DNA of 64,000 nt, taken from NCBI GenBank assembly GCA_965208015.1, contig CBDBNT010000004.1:124001-188000 (forward strand), in the 5' to 3' direction. Every line of letters starts with the position of its first letter. The first letter of the stretch is position 1. This stretch comes from Bin87 sp965208015. Lineage in GTDB: Bacteria; Chloroflexota; Dehalococcoidia; Lucifugimonadales; UBA3495. The notes beneath the pieces were generated by a model that saw nothing but the letters and a program-made list of their open reading frames with translations, had not been told where the DNA came from and did no database searches. The position numbers and the translations under genes are program-made. Positions 41,021 through 49,423 of the stretch are shown one piece after another.

Positions 41021-41896
41021 CTACTGCCGCACGTACTTGTCCACGCGCTCCTGGGCGCCCAGCGCCATGTAGATGTTGCCGTGGACGTCGACCCAGCTGC
41101 CGTGGGCGGACTCGGAGTCCCAGCGCGCCAGCACGTTGCCGTCTGGGTCCATGATGCTGACCCGCGGCGACATGCCGTTCACGCCGCCCTCGCTGATGAC
41201 CAGGTTGTCCTCGCTGTCCACGGAGATGTCCAGCGGACGCCGCATGTCCTCCCACATGGCCAGGTGCTCCCCATCGGGCGAATAGATCTGCATGCGGTTG
41301 TTCTCGCGGTCGCACAGGTAGAGGTTGCCGTTGGGATGCGCCACGATGCTGTGGGGCAGGTGGAACTCTCCGGCGCCGCCCTTGCCCGGCTCTCCCCAGG
41401 ACTGCTTCAACTGTCCGTCGCGGGAGAAGCGATGCACGCGGGCATTGCGGTACCCGTCGGATACATACAGGTCGCCGTTGGGCGCCGGCACAATCTCGGT
41501 GGGATAATTGAACGGCCCGGCCGAGCGCGGGCACACCTCGCCGGGCACCTCGCAGCCGGTGTCCGAGTGGACGCCGCGGTCGCCGATGACCTGCAACGGC
41601 TTGCCATCCAGCGTGAAGATGACGCAAACCGAGTCAGTGCGGTCGGTGATGTAGACGATGTCGTCCTGGATGTAGATGCCGTGGGCCTCGTCGATGGCGC
41701 GGACGCCCCACGAACCCAGGTAGTTGCCGCCCGGCCCGAAAATCAGCACGGGCGGGTCCTTGCGCTGGAACACGTAAACCCGGTCCTGCGAGTCCGTGGC
41801 AACCGCCGAGGCGTTGCCCATGGTCATGCCCTCGGGCAGGTGCGCCCAGTTTTCTTCGAGAGTGTAGGTGTACTTGCCGGAGCCTACGGTGGTCAT
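41021..41896 (-). CDS. NHL-repeat beta-propeller protein (291 aa)
   Basis: About six NHL-type blades are visible: DSQDRVYVFQRKDPPVLIFG, DEAHGIYIQDDIVYITDRTD, NYPTEIVPAPNGDLYVSDGY, LPHSIVAHPNGNLYLCDREN, RPLDISVDSEDNLVISEG and AHGSWVDVHGNIYMALGAQE. The start has AGGAGG. No signal peptide is evident, so it is probably cytoplasmic. The family is related to peptidyl-alpha-hydroxyglycine lyase-like propellers and is often expanded in marine Chloroflexota; substrate unknown. The last blade is also present as a remnant at 61293-61442. Confidence 0.85.
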   Translation of the reverse strand: MTTVGSGKYTYTLEENWAHLPEGMTMGNASAVATDSQDRVYVFQRKDPPVLIFGPGGNYLGSWGVRAIDEAHGIYIQDDIVYITDRTDSVCVIFTLDGKPLQVIGDRGVHSDTGCEVPGEVCPRSAGPFNYPTEIVPAPNGDLYVSDGYRNARVHRFSRDGQLKQSWGEPGKGGAGEFHLPHSIVAHPNGNLYLCDRENNRMQIYSPDGEHLAMWEDMRRPLDISVDSEDNLVISEGGVNGMSPRVSIMDPDGNVLARWDSESAHGSWVDVHGNIYMALGAQERVDKYVRQ

Positions 41897-41950
41897 GATC
41901 TGCCTCCTGTGTCGCTGTGAGCTGTGACGATCTGACGAATTGTCCGGTGT

Positions 41951-42832
41951 CTAAGCTTTGTGATCGAAGAAACCGCTTTTGATGTGTTCACCGATGGTGT
42001 TGGCCACGAGTTCGGGGCGTTGCAGCGGTACGTCGTGGATGCTGTCTTCCAGCCACACGGTCTTGCTTACCGACATCAGCGACGCCGCTTTGGCAATCGA
42101 CTCCTCCCGGCGGAACCTCCGGTCCATGGCGTCGGGGGTGGACTGCCGCGCCGGCAGCATCAACACGGAGCACTGCAACGTCGGGTAGAGCTGCGACGGC
42201 TTATGGTCCCACAGCGCGTCGATGATGCGGAGGTGGTTCTCCCGGCGCAGGTGGGACTGGATGGTACCATCCTCCAGCACGCGGAAGTTGGCCAGCACCG
42301 CCTCCACCACCGTCTCCGATGGATTAGGCCCGAAGCGCGCGCCCTCGATCACTCGGGATCGCATCATGTCTGGCGTGAACCCGGTGAAGATGGGCGGGGC
42401 CATATCCTGGCGGGCCTGTTCCAGGCTCCAGCCGGGCCTTGCCGACGGTTCGATGGTGCCGCCGTCGACAAATATCAGGCCGGCTGCCATGTCAGGGCAC
42501 GCAGCAGCCAGTTCCAGCGCAACGTCCGCGCCCCAGGAGTGGCCGGCGATGACGGGCCGCTCCCATCCCAGGGACGCTATGAACGCCGCCGCGTCGCCGG
42601 ACACGGTGGCGAAATCGTAACCCTCCTCCACCTGCGCCGAGAGACCGTGCCCGCGCTGATCCAGCGCGACGACGCGGAACTCCTCCGCCAGCAGCGGAGC
42701 AACCAGGTCCCAGATGTGGCAGGTGGACGCCAACCCGTGCAGCAGCAGCACCGGGCGGCCATCTCCGCCCCAATCACGATAATGAAAAGGCAGTCCGCGC
42801 AGGTCAACGTAGCAGTCTTTAGGGGTGGGCAT
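41951..42832 (-). CDS. Alpha/beta-fold hydrolase (293 aa)
   Basis: The canonical fold is seen in order: oxyanion VLLLHGLAST (about 28-37), DQRGHG near 58, nucleophile elbow GHSWGA (Ser about 98), and the catalytic histidine in EDSIHDVPLQRPE near 270. A lid region rich in Pro, Ser and Arg lies between. The start follows AGGAGG. Substrate cannot be told: esterases, C-C hydrolases and haloalkane dehalogenases share these features. It is divergent from the ABM-type gene that starts at 42941 and shares a short intergenic space with it. Confidence 0.85.
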   Translation of the reverse strand: MPTPKDCYVDLRGLPFHYRDWGGDGRPVLLLHGLASTCHIWDLVAPLLAEEFRVVALDQRGHGLSAQVEEGYDFATVSGDAAAFIASLGWERPVIAGHSWGADVALELAAACPDMAAGLIFVDGGTIEPSARPGWSLEQARQDMAPPIFTGFTPDMMRSRVIEGARFGPNPSETVVEAVLANFRVLEDGTIQSHLRRENHLRIIDALWDHKPSQLYPTLQCSVLMLPARQSTPDAMDRRFRREESIAKAASLMSVSKTVWLEDSIHDVPLQRPELVANTIGEHIKSGFFDHKA

Positions 42833-42940
42833 GGGCAGCCTCCTCGCGGCATTTTAGCACGGGGTCGCCTGCTATAATTTTGCCCGGCGGCCGACCCCAA
42901 CGTTCTCTTGCCGCCTCAATTCACAGGAGGAATCCCGACC

Positions 42941-43279
42941 ATGTACGCCATTTTCGTGACCATCAACATCAAGGACGGCTATGCCGACGAGTTCTCCAAG
43001 GCCAGCCTCGGCGACGGCCAGGGCAGCGTGCGCGACGAGGAAAACTGCTTCCGCTTCGATATCCTGCGCAGCCCCGACAACCCCAACCAGTTCTACCTCT
43101 ACGAGGTGTACGCCAACCGCGAGGCCCACGCCACCCACCGCGAGCAGCCCCACTACGTCGCCTGGCGCTCGGCCGTCGAGCACATGTTTGACGGCGACCT
43201 CGGCCGCGTCGAGATGGAAACCGTGTTCCCCTCCGACGATGGCTGGAAGGCGCAAAAGCCCGGCCTCGTCAACTGGTAG
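42941..43279 (+). CDS. Antibiotic-biosynthesis-monooxygenase-like (ABM) small protein (112 aa)
   Basis: The protein is a dimeric ferredoxin-like ABM domain: MYAIFVTINIKDGYADEF, then CFRFDILRSPDNPNQFYLYE, VYANREAHATHREQPHYVAW. A good AGGAGG lies upstream of ATG 42941. Family members are cofactor-free monooxygenases (quinone or heme-related) or isomerases such as LsrG; the substrate is not evident. It is followed 13 bases later by a membrane-protein gene on the same strand. Confidence 0.85.
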   Translation: MYAIFVTINIKDGYADEFSKASLGDGQGSVRDEENCFRFDILRSPDNPNQFYLYEVYANREAHATHREQPHYVAWRSAVEHMFDGDLGRVEMETVFPSDDGWKAQKPGLVNW

Positions 43280-43292
43280 AAAGCGTTCCACC

Positions 43293-43859
43293 GTGTTCAA
43301 ACCCTTCGCCCCCCGTGACCTTGACGCCATCGCCGCCCTCGCCGCGGCGGCGTTCATCATGTTCGCCATCTTCGCGTGGACCGCGAAAACCACGGTCGCG
43401 GACCCGGGCGATGTGGGATTCACCCATTGGGGCTGGAAGCTGTGGCAGATTGGCCCGCTGGTCATGGGCTTCGTGGGAGTCTGGTGGTTCTGGCTCAGCA
43501 CGCGGCGGGTTGCATGGGTGCGGAGCCTGGCGTTGGCGGTGCTCGCGCTGGCGGTTTTCATCAACGGGTACACCGGACTGTTCGGAGACTACTGGGGCGA
43601 GGTATGGCGGACGGTCAACCCGCTGTTCATCGCGTCGTGCAGCGTGGCGGCGGTTGCGCTATGGCGTTGCGGATGCACAGCCGGCAAGGTCGGCGCGGTG
43701 GTTCCGGCGGCGCTGGGAATAGTGGTGTTCGCCAACGCCTACTTCCTCAACGTCGGGGTGCTCTGGGACATCCTGGACCCGGTGCGGATGCTCACGGAAC
43801 TGACCTGGGCCGCCGTGGCCAACAAGGCTAACGTGGCCCGGCCTGACGCCACCGGGTAG
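43293..43859 (+). CDS. Integral membrane protein of unknown function (188 aa)
   Basis: It starts at GTG 43293, 13 bases after the ABM gene. About five membrane helices are visible: AIAALAAAAFIMFAIFAWTA, WQIGPLVMGFVGVWWFWL, SLALAVLALAVFINGYTGLF, NPLFIASCSVAAVALW and VGAVVPAALGIVVFANAYFL. No transporter signature is present. Probably co-transcribed with the ABM and alkyltransferase-like genes. Confidence 0.65.
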   Translation: MFKPFAPRDLDAIAALAAAAFIMFAIFAWTAKTTVADPGDVGFTHWGWKLWQIGPLVMGFVGVWWFWLSTRRVAWVRSLALAVLALAVFINGYTGLFGDYWGEVWRTVNPLFIASCSVAAVALWRCGCTAGKVGAVVPAALGIVVFANAYFLNVGVLWDILDPVRMLTELTWAAVANKANVARPDATG

Positions 43860-43866
43860 CCCATTC

Positions 43867-44235
43867 GTGGAAGACGCTCCCGACCTGCCCCCGGTGTACG
43901 AGCGCGTCCTCGAGGTGGTGCGCCAGATACCCCGCGGCCAGGTGGCAACCTATGGGCAGATCGCCCAGATCGTCGGCGGCTGCACGCCGCGCATGGTGGG
44001 CTTCTGCCTGGCGTCCCTGGGGCGATACCCTGACGACCAGCGCCCCGAAGTGCCGTGGCAGCGTGTAATCAACGCCCAGGGCAAGATCAGCCCCCGCGGC
44101 GAGGGTCTGGGCGCGCTGCTCCAACGGGAACTGCTGGAGGCGGAAGGGGTGGAGTTCAGCGACGCCGACCGGGTCAGCTTTCGCCGCTTCGGCTGGCTGG
44201 ACCCATACGAGGGGGCAGACCTTAACCGTCGTTAA
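43867..44235 (+). CDS. Alkyltransferase-like protein (ATL, MGMT family, 122 aa)
   Basis: The MGMT DNA-binding domain is clear: YERVLEVVRQIPRGQVATYG, VGGCTPRMVGFCLASLGR, then PWQRVINAQGKIS. The active-site PCHR of true O6-alkylguanine methyltransferases is PWQR here, so there is no acceptor cysteine. ATL proteins bind alkylguanine lesions, flip the base and recruit nucleotide-excision repair. The length of about 120 residues is typical of ATL. The start GTG at 43867 comes seven bases after the membrane-protein stop. Confidence 0.9.
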   Translation: MEDAPDLPPVYERVLEVVRQIPRGQVATYGQIAQIVGGCTPRMVGFCLASLGRYPDDQRPEVPWQRVINAQGKISPRGEGLGALLQRELLEAEGVEFSDADRVSFRRFGWLDPYEGADLNRR

Positions 44236-44404
44236 TCACCCTCGTTCGGAATAATTGCATCCAGTGGGTAGCGCCTCAGTTTAGGCTTGGTCCGTCATTC
44301 AAACTGATGCAAAAGCAACTGACACCACCAGTTGACGGCGCTCACTGACGTGAATATAGTTGTATGCCCGTAACGAACGTTACGGGCGTCCTTGGATTTA
44401 ACAA

Positions 44405-44600
44405 ACAAATATCGCCCGGAGGTGGCCCGCACGAGGCGGGCCAAAAGGGAAGCCGGTGAGAATCCGGCGCGGTCGCGCCACTGTAACTGGTAAGGCCGCT
44501 CTTTCTGCACAATTGCGGAGCCACTGGTCCGTCACGGACTGGGAAGGCTGGAGCGGATGACATATAGCCAGGAGCCAGGAGACCTGCCCTCGGGTGTACC
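44405..44600 (+). ncRNA. Cobalamin riboswitch
   Basis: The conserved blocks appear in order: AAAAGGGAAGCCGGTGAGAA, TCCGGC, CGCGCCACTGTAA (44475-44487), and GAGCCAGGAGACCTGCC (44573-44589). These form the AdoCbl-class core and B12 box. A variable arm (CCGTCACGG-like) lies between. It is followed by a hairpin at 44644-44670 and then by the FhuF-like gene, which is therefore expected to be repressed when B12 is abundant. Confidence 0.92.
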
Positions 44601-44643
44601 TTGAACACGCTTCGCGGAAGGGCGTAGGTAGCCGAACCTGACC

Positions 44644-44670
44644 AAAGCCCGACTGAAGAAGCCGGGCTTT
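44644..44670 (+). terminator. Expression-platform hairpin behind the B12 riboswitch
   Basis: AAAGCCCG pairs with CGGGCTTT eight bases before AAGGAGAACCGAAATGG, the ribosome-binding site and start of the FhuF-like gene. It can act as an intrinsic terminator or as a ribosome-site control; the short T-run argues weakly for termination. Confidence 0.55.
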
Positions 44671-44691
44671 ACTGTTGCAAGGAGAACCGAA

Positions 44692-45519
44692 ATGGCCACA
44701 GTTGAACACCCTTTAATCCGCAGTCTGGGGGAAGCCGGAGACCTGGACCCTTACTTGGACATGCCGGTTTGGGACGATGACGACACCGGCTGGAGTCCAG
44801 CTATTTCCCTGTTCCAGGCCGGGGATGCCAATTTGCGTGAGCTGGTTATGAGCTACGGCTACGCAAGATGGCGGACTACCAACAACCACGTTGCAGCATC
44901 GGCATTCATCATCGCCTACCTCACACGGTTTATCTTTCCGGTTGTCGGCCAGTATGTGTTGAGAAGGAGGGTCCCCAAAGCAACTCTGGAAAACTTGGCC
45001 TTTCATCGTACCGATGGTCTTATCGACGCTACCGGACTGCAGCAACCGCAGTTCGCTGTACTTCCCGATGACCCGGAGGCTGGCCACCCTGACGCTGAAG
45101 TCGTTCACAACGAGACCGACCTGTACCAGCGGTTCAAGGACTGGGCCTTCGAGTCCAACGCGGAAATTGCAATTGCCGCCCTGCGCCGCTCCGTCCCCGC
45201 CAGCGTCAAGGTCTCCCAAAACGCGGTAGCCGCCTCCTGCGGGCAGGCCCTGCACCGGCTCTATGACCACGTGGAAGACAAGAGCCCGGTACTCAGTGCC
45301 GCCGAGTCACTCTTTGGAGACCCGTCATCTCTGATCTACCGCCAGATCAGTATGGAAGTCATTGAGCACGGAGGGAGGAGCGGGTTCTTCGCCAGGCGGG
45401 CTGGATGTTGCCTGGTCTGGCGCACCAGAGGGGACGGCAGGTATTGCTCCAACTGCATCCTTCAGCCCAGGGAAGAACAGACCCGTCAATTTATGGAGAT
45501 GCTAAGGCGAGCCAACTAA
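44692..45519 (+). CDS. FhuF-like ferric-siderophore reductase (275 aa), B12-regulated
   Basis: The C-terminus has the signature of FhuF-type [2Fe-2S] proteins: CCLVWRTRGDGRYCSNCILQ, with the C-C-x10-C-x2-C spacing. The N-terminal part is helical (NNHVAASAFIIAYLTRFIF) as in the family. FhuF enzymes reduce ferric siderophores in the cytoplasm to release iron. The ribosome-binding site is AAGGAG. Control by a cobalamin riboswitch is not the usual iron (Fur) control of fhuF, which suggests an electron-transfer role in cobalamin handling such as reduction of cob(III)alamin. That is an inference from the riboswitch alone. No transporter is adjacent. Confidence 0.8.
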   Translation: MATVEHPLIRSLGEAGDLDPYLDMPVWDDDDTGWSPAISLFQAGDANLRELVMSYGYARWRTTNNHVAASAFIIAYLTRFIFPVVGQYVLRRRVPKATLENLAFHRTDGLIDATGLQQPQFAVLPDDPEAGHPDAEVVHNETDLYQRFKDWAFESNAEIAIAALRRSVPASVKVSQNAVAASCGQALHRLYDHVEDKSPVLSAAESLFGDPSSLIYRQISMEVIEHGGRSGFFARRAGCCLVWRTRGDGRYCSNCILQPREEQTRQFMEMLRRAN

Positions 45520-45641
45520 CGGGAAGTCGATGAGATGCTGATGATTGCCTGATATATCAGACTGTGGCCGGAGCGGGCGCATAGCCAACTATACGATAAA
45601 AGAAAACCTGATCACGAAGGCTCTTGATTTTGTCCAGTAGC
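45520..45641. other. Intergenic stretch between fhuF-like gene and tRNA pair
   Basis: No gene or clear hairpin is visible in these 122 bases; TGATATATCA is the only palindrome. Confidence 0.4.
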
Positions 45642-45726
45642 TGGTGGGGAAGGCGGGACTCGAACCCGCACGCCCAAGGGCACATGATCCTAAGTCATGC
45701 TCGTCTGCCAATTCCGACACTTCCCC
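45642..45726 (-). tRNA. tRNA-Leu (TAG)
   Basis: 85 bases with a 7-bp acceptor (GGGGAAG/CTTCCCC), a short class II variable arm, anticodon loop CTTAGGA (anticodon TAG), GGTTCGAGTC T-arm and encoded CCA. Confidence 0.95.
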
Positions 45727-45778
45727 GCGACCGTTGGCGCGGCCGGATCGGTCATCGCGCGCCACGGTTAAATGAAAA

Positions 45779-45854
45779 TGGTGACCCGCCTCGGGGTCGA
45801 ACCGAGAACCTGCTGATTAAGAGTCAGCTGCTCTGCCAGTTGAGCTAGCGGGCC
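45779..45854 (-). tRNA. tRNA-Lys (CTT)
   Basis: 76 bases; anticodon loop CTCTTAA gives CTT. The acceptor stem has one G-T wobble, the T-arm reads GGTTCGACCC, and CCA is encoded. Confidence 0.95.
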
Positions 45855-46123
45855 AGGCCATGGTGCGCCGGAACGCAAGATTCAGGCTACCAACAACGGG
45901 TATGGGTGTCAATGGCGGGTTGTTCAGCGGAAGCGATTTCGCTACTTCAGCAGGCAAGTTCAGAACCCCTTTTGGCAAATCAGGACTCATAAAAACTACG
46001 AATGATTTGCGCTCAGTTATTCACCAAAGAACGAATGAGCAACGATCATGTGGCTTGACATCGTCCCCCGACGGTGCACGCAAAGGTTTTGAGGCACGGT
46101 GCCGCACCCGTGATTGCACGACT
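45855..46123. other. Intergenic region with a copy of a tnpB-flanking repeat
   Basis: Positions 45933-45949 read GCGATTTCGCTACTTCA, the exact reverse complement of the 17-base core next to tnpB at 26383-26399. The rest has no coding frame. It may be a footprint or preferred target of the TnpB element. Confidence 0.35.
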
Positions 46124-46633
46124 TCAGTCGCACGTGTTCCGGTTCGAGTCGTGATCCACCCAGATGTCGAACCGGCTTGGACCCCTGGCCGATAGGCTTG
46201 CCGTGTCGATACTCACGATGGAGTTACCCCTCACGAAACGGACCCCTAACAATTCCACCAACCTGTTGCCGGGATCTTCGCCGTAATCTGGGTAAAGTCG
46301 TAGGCAGTATTCCCAATCCGGCGTCATCTGCGAAATATAAAAGTCCACGATTTCCTGCCGCGTATAGCCGCTCACTTGGAACCTTGCCAGCGTGCCCCAT
46401 CCCTCCGGGGGAGTTAACACCATGTCATCAGATCCGTACCCGCCACCAGAGCGCACATAAATGCGTTCTGCACTCGTCGGAACCGGCACAGATTTCAGTA
46501 GCCATCGGTTTTGCGCAATATAGCCCCAACCGAGCCAGACCCACCCCACCATGACTACCAGTGCGGCAAGGATTGCCACAGCCAGCCCGGCGTAGAGACT
46601 TTTCCGTTTGAATCCTGCTGCTAAATTGATCAT
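46124..46633 (-). CDS. Membrane-anchored exported protein (169 aa)
   Basis: One N-terminal membrane helix (LYAGLAVAILAALVVMVGWVWLGWG, about 13-37) precedes a soluble domain with SGGGYGSDDMVL, GYTRQEIVDFYISQM and a VSIDTASLSARG strand pair. The phrase EIVDFYISQMTPDWEYC resembles small periplasmic domains in which a helix follows a strand, but I cannot name the family. It is an isolated gene on the minus strand. Confidence 0.6.
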   Translation of the reverse strand: MINLAAGFKRKSLYAGLAVAILAALVVMVGWVWLGWGYIAQNRWLLKSVPVPTSAERIYVRSGGGYGSDDMVLTPPEGWGTLARFQVSGYTRQEIVDFYISQMTPDWEYCLRLYPDYGEDPGNRLVELLGVRFVRGNSIVSIDTASLSARGPSRFDIWVDHDSNRNTCD

Positions 46634-46863
46634 TCCATCTTCTATTCAAACCCCTTCCCGTTAGGCGATGCAGTACTCCCCGAGGCGACTTTACAGGTCA
46701 TGCCAATACCCGCGATAAACGCACGGTCTTTCCAAGAGGTGCCTGCGAGAACCGCATCCGCAGGCGGTCCGTGGGTGACACTCATGCCGGCATATAGATC
46801 GAAATCGTCTCGTTCGCCGGGAAAAGCGCAGACTGCCCAAACTCTGCCTAAACAATTGTGGAT
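46634..46863. other. Intergenic region without a supported gene
   Basis: About 230 bases with only short antisense frames. CCTGCGAGAACCGCATCCGC includes a small GCGG repeat; nothing else is notable. Confidence 0.35.
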
Positions 46864-47229
46864 TTAGGTGGCTCCGCCCCAACCCAGCGAAAGCCACTCC
46901 GCCGGCGCCAGCCGCTCGCCCACCGGATCTATCACCAGGTTGAAAGCCTCCAGTGTAGTTGCTCCCAACAGATAGTTGCCATCGGGGCCGAATATCACCG
47001 GGCAGGGCCGTTCGTCGCCATCAATGCTGAACCGGGCAAATCCGTAGCCGTAGCGCACCCGGGTACCGTCGGCGAGGATGAACCGCAGGTGCTCACGCGG
47101 TTCAATGCGTAGCTGCGTCATCAGAGACTCCGGCAGCATCGAGTGCGCCGCTCCGGTGTCTACCACCGGCTGCACCGGCGCCAGGTCGCCGCCGTCCAGA
47201 TTGCCGACTCCCACGTCCACCTTGAACAT
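46864..47229 (-). CDS. Retropepsin-like aspartic protease (about 121 aa)
   Basis: The catalytic loop VVDTGAAHSMLPES (D-T-G-A near residue 26) and the second signature LLGATTLEAFNLVIDP are those of bacterial clan AA single-domain aspartic proteases, active as dimers. Length is normal. I choose the ATG at 47229 (MFKVDVGVGN); a TTG lies two codons upstream. Substrates of such bacterial retropepsins are mostly unknown. A helical tail follows the second motif. Confidence 0.8.
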   Translation of the reverse strand: MFKVDVGVGNLDGGDLAPVQPVVDTGAAHSMLPESLMTQLRIEPREHLRFILADGTRVRYGYGFARFSIDGDERPCPVIFGPDGNYLLGATTLEAFNLVIDPVGERLAPAEWLSLGWGGAT

Positions 47230-48002
47230 CGACAAGGCATTTCTCCGTCAACTATGGATGGGCCAATTGTATCATCGCGCCCCCGTCATCCCTCCAAAAC
47301 CCTCACAGCCTCCCGGGCAATCGTATCCTATCCTGTCCATCCCGTTCATCCTGCTCATCCCGGTAAAACTCATCGACGTCGGCTGCCATGCGACACAGCT
47401 CCGACGCCACCCATTTGAACGTGATTGCCCTGCCGACAACCTCCCCCTTGACATGATAAGAATATATGTTCCATAATGGTCAGCGTCAGGTGAGAAACTT
47501 TTGCCAGAGCCATGAGGTCGTTTACGGTCATCCCGTTAGCATCAAAATCGCATAACCGGCCATGGGACCACCCCGGACTGTCGTCAGCCCAACAACTCAG
47601 CGCGTAGTCCAATTGGCCACAGGGGCAGCTGCCTTCCTGGACGCGCCGGCGCCATGCCGCAACCGTCAACCATGGCAGTAAAAACTTTGCGTACCACCCC
47701 CGGCCGTGGGGCTAACGAACGACCATCCGGCTCTGGCACACATCGATCAATCAATCATCACCTGACCGCCTGACATTCGCCAGCAACCAACCCGCCGCCT
47801 TCTCGGAGACCGCTACCATGCACGAACCCTGAACCCCAGTGCCCGTTCCACCATAGCGAAACATGATTCGTGTCCCCTTTCGCCGGCATCCGCCTGCCAC
47901 ATGCGCCGCCATTGACCCTGGGGTCGCCATGCGCTGCCTGCGGTTTATGCCGCTGCCCGCGTTGAAAATCGCCGCCATACCCTGCTAGAATTGTAGGGAC
48001 GC
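47230..48002. other. 770-base region without a supported gene
   Basis: It contains a run of imperfect ATCCTGTCCATCC-type repeats at about 47320-47365, known as dispersed low-complexity repeats in several lineages. A 99-codon minus-strand frame (47370-47669) contains CPCG and two later cysteines, but it lacks a ribosome-binding site and has no recognisable domain, so it is left out. The last 60 bases precede tRNA-Gln and probably hold its promoter. Confidence 0.4.
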
Positions 48003-48076
48003 TGGGGATTAGTCTAGTGGTAAGACGCCTGACTCTGGATCAGGTATCACAGGTTCGAATCCTGTATCCCCAGCCA
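48003..48076 (+). tRNA. tRNA-Gln (CTG)
   Basis: 74 bases including encoded CCA; acceptor TGGGGAT/ATCCCCA, anticodon loop CTCTGGA giving CTG, T-arm GGTTCGAATC. Confidence 0.95.
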
Positions 48077-48093
48077 TCTCTTTCGCCCTCGAC

Positions 48094-48114
48094 GCCCGCT
48101 CCGGCGGGCTTTTT
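48094..48114 (+). terminator. Intrinsic terminator after tRNA-Gln
   Basis: GCCCGC-TCCG-GCGGGC followed by TTTTT, a standard Rho-independent terminator. Confidence 0.8.
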
Positions 48115-48235
48115 GGTGGCTGGCCGAGAGGCGGCTGTCAACGCTGCGTGCCGCGCCCAAGTTGCGCCTCCCCATGGGCTGGGATAGACTGACTCGCGTT
48201 CCTAATATATCGATAACAACCACGCAGGAGCCCCC

Positions 48236-49411
48236 GTGACCACGATTACCAAGACGCCCGAGGAAGCCCGCAGCCAGATCGTCAGCATGGTGCGGGACTT
48301 CGTCCGCCGCGAGGTGGAGCCGGCCGCCGCCGACCACGACGCCAACGACACCGTCCCCTACGAGCTCATCGACCAGATGAAGGAGCTGGGGCTGTTCGGC
48401 ATCAACGTGCCCGAAGAGTACGGCGGCATGGGGCTGGACTACACCACCTTCGCCATGATCTTCGAGGAGATCAGCAAGGGGTACATGGCCCTCACCGGCG
48501 CCCTGGGCACCCACCATATCCTGACCTACGTGCTCACCCACTACGGCTCCCAGGAGCAGCGGGACCGGTTCCTCCCGCGCCTCGCCAGCGGCCAGATCCG
48601 CGGCGGCCTCGCTCTCACCGAGCCGGGCGGCGGCAGCGACGTCGGAGCCTTGCAGACCCGCGCCGTGAAGGACGGCGAGGAGTACGTGGTCAACGGCTCC
48701 AAGATGTTCATCACCAATGCCGAATCCGGGGACGCCTTCTGCCTGCTGGCCCGCACCAACCCCGACGCCTCGCTCAAGCACCGTGGCCTGTCCGCCTTCG
48801 TCATCGAGAAGGACGGCAGCCCCGGCTTCAAGGTGGGCCGCCACCTGGACAAGCTGGGCTACCGCGGTCTGGACACCTGCGAGCTCTTTTTCGAGGACTT
48901 CCGCATCCCCGCCGAGAACCTCATCGGCGGCGAGGAGAACGTCGGGTTCGGGCAGGTGATGAGCGGGCTGGAGACGGGCCGCATCAACGTGGGCGCCCGC
49001 GCCGTCGGCGTCGCCCAGGCCGCCCTGGACGCCTCCATGCGCTACATCCAGCAGCGCGAGACCTTCGGCGTCCCCATCAGCCAGCACCAGGCCATCCAGC
49101 TCAAGATCGCCGACATGGCCACCAAGATCCAGGCGGCGCGCCTGCTGGTGTACGACGCCGCCACCAAGAAGGACAGCGGCGAGCGCATCGACCTGGAGTC
49201 GGGCATGGCCAAGCTCTTCGCCAGCGAGGTCTGCGGCGAGGTGTCCATGGAGGCCATGCGCATCCACGGCGGCTACGGCTACACCAAGGACTTCCCCGTG
49301 GAGCGGTACTACCGCGACGCCCCCCTCATGATCATCGGCGAGGGCACCAACGAGATCATGCGCCTCGTCATCGCCCGGCAGCTCCTCCGCCGGCCCGAGT
49401 ACCAGTTGTAG
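48236..49411 (+). CDS. Acyl-CoA dehydrogenase (391 aa)
   Basis: Full-length family member. FAD- and substrate-binding blocks are present: NVPEEYGGMGLDYTT, ALTEPGGGSDVGALQT, FITNAESGDAFC, then GVAQAALDASMRYIQQRETF. MRIHGGYGYTKDFPVERYYR contains Tyr near the C-terminus and GEGTNEIMRLVIARQLL the Asn-Glu pair. The likely catalytic glutamate is in EGTNE, as in short-chain enzymes. It oxidises acyl-CoA at the alpha-beta position and passes electrons to ETF. The start is GTG with GCAGGAGCC upstream. Chain-length specificity cannot be told. Confidence 0.93.
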   Translation: MTTITKTPEEARSQIVSMVRDFVRREVEPAAADHDANDTVPYELIDQMKELGLFGINVPEEYGGMGLDYTTFAMIFEEISKGYMALTGALGTHHILTYVLTHYGSQEQRDRFLPRLASGQIRGGLALTEPGGGSDVGALQTRAVKDGEEYVVNGSKMFITNAESGDAFCLLARTNPDASLKHRGLSAFVIEKDGSPGFKVGRHLDKLGYRGLDTCELFFEDFRIPAENLIGGEENVGFGQVMSGLETGRINVGARAVGVAQAALDASMRYIQQRETFGVPISQHQAIQLKIADMATKIQAARLLVYDAATKKDSGERIDLESGMAKLFASEVCGEVSMEAMRIHGGYGYTKDFPVERYYRDAPLMIIGEGTNEIMRLVIARQLLRRPEYQL

Positions 49412-49423
49412 GGCGCTCTCCTG

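Noticed and set aside
44398..44709. Minus-strand ORFs across the cobalamin riboswitch.
   Set aside because: They lie on the antisense of a conserved RNA and show no protein signature.
47370..47669. A 99-codon minus-strand ORF with several cysteines.
   Set aside because: No ribosome-binding site, no recognised motif and repetitive flanking DNA; support is too weak.
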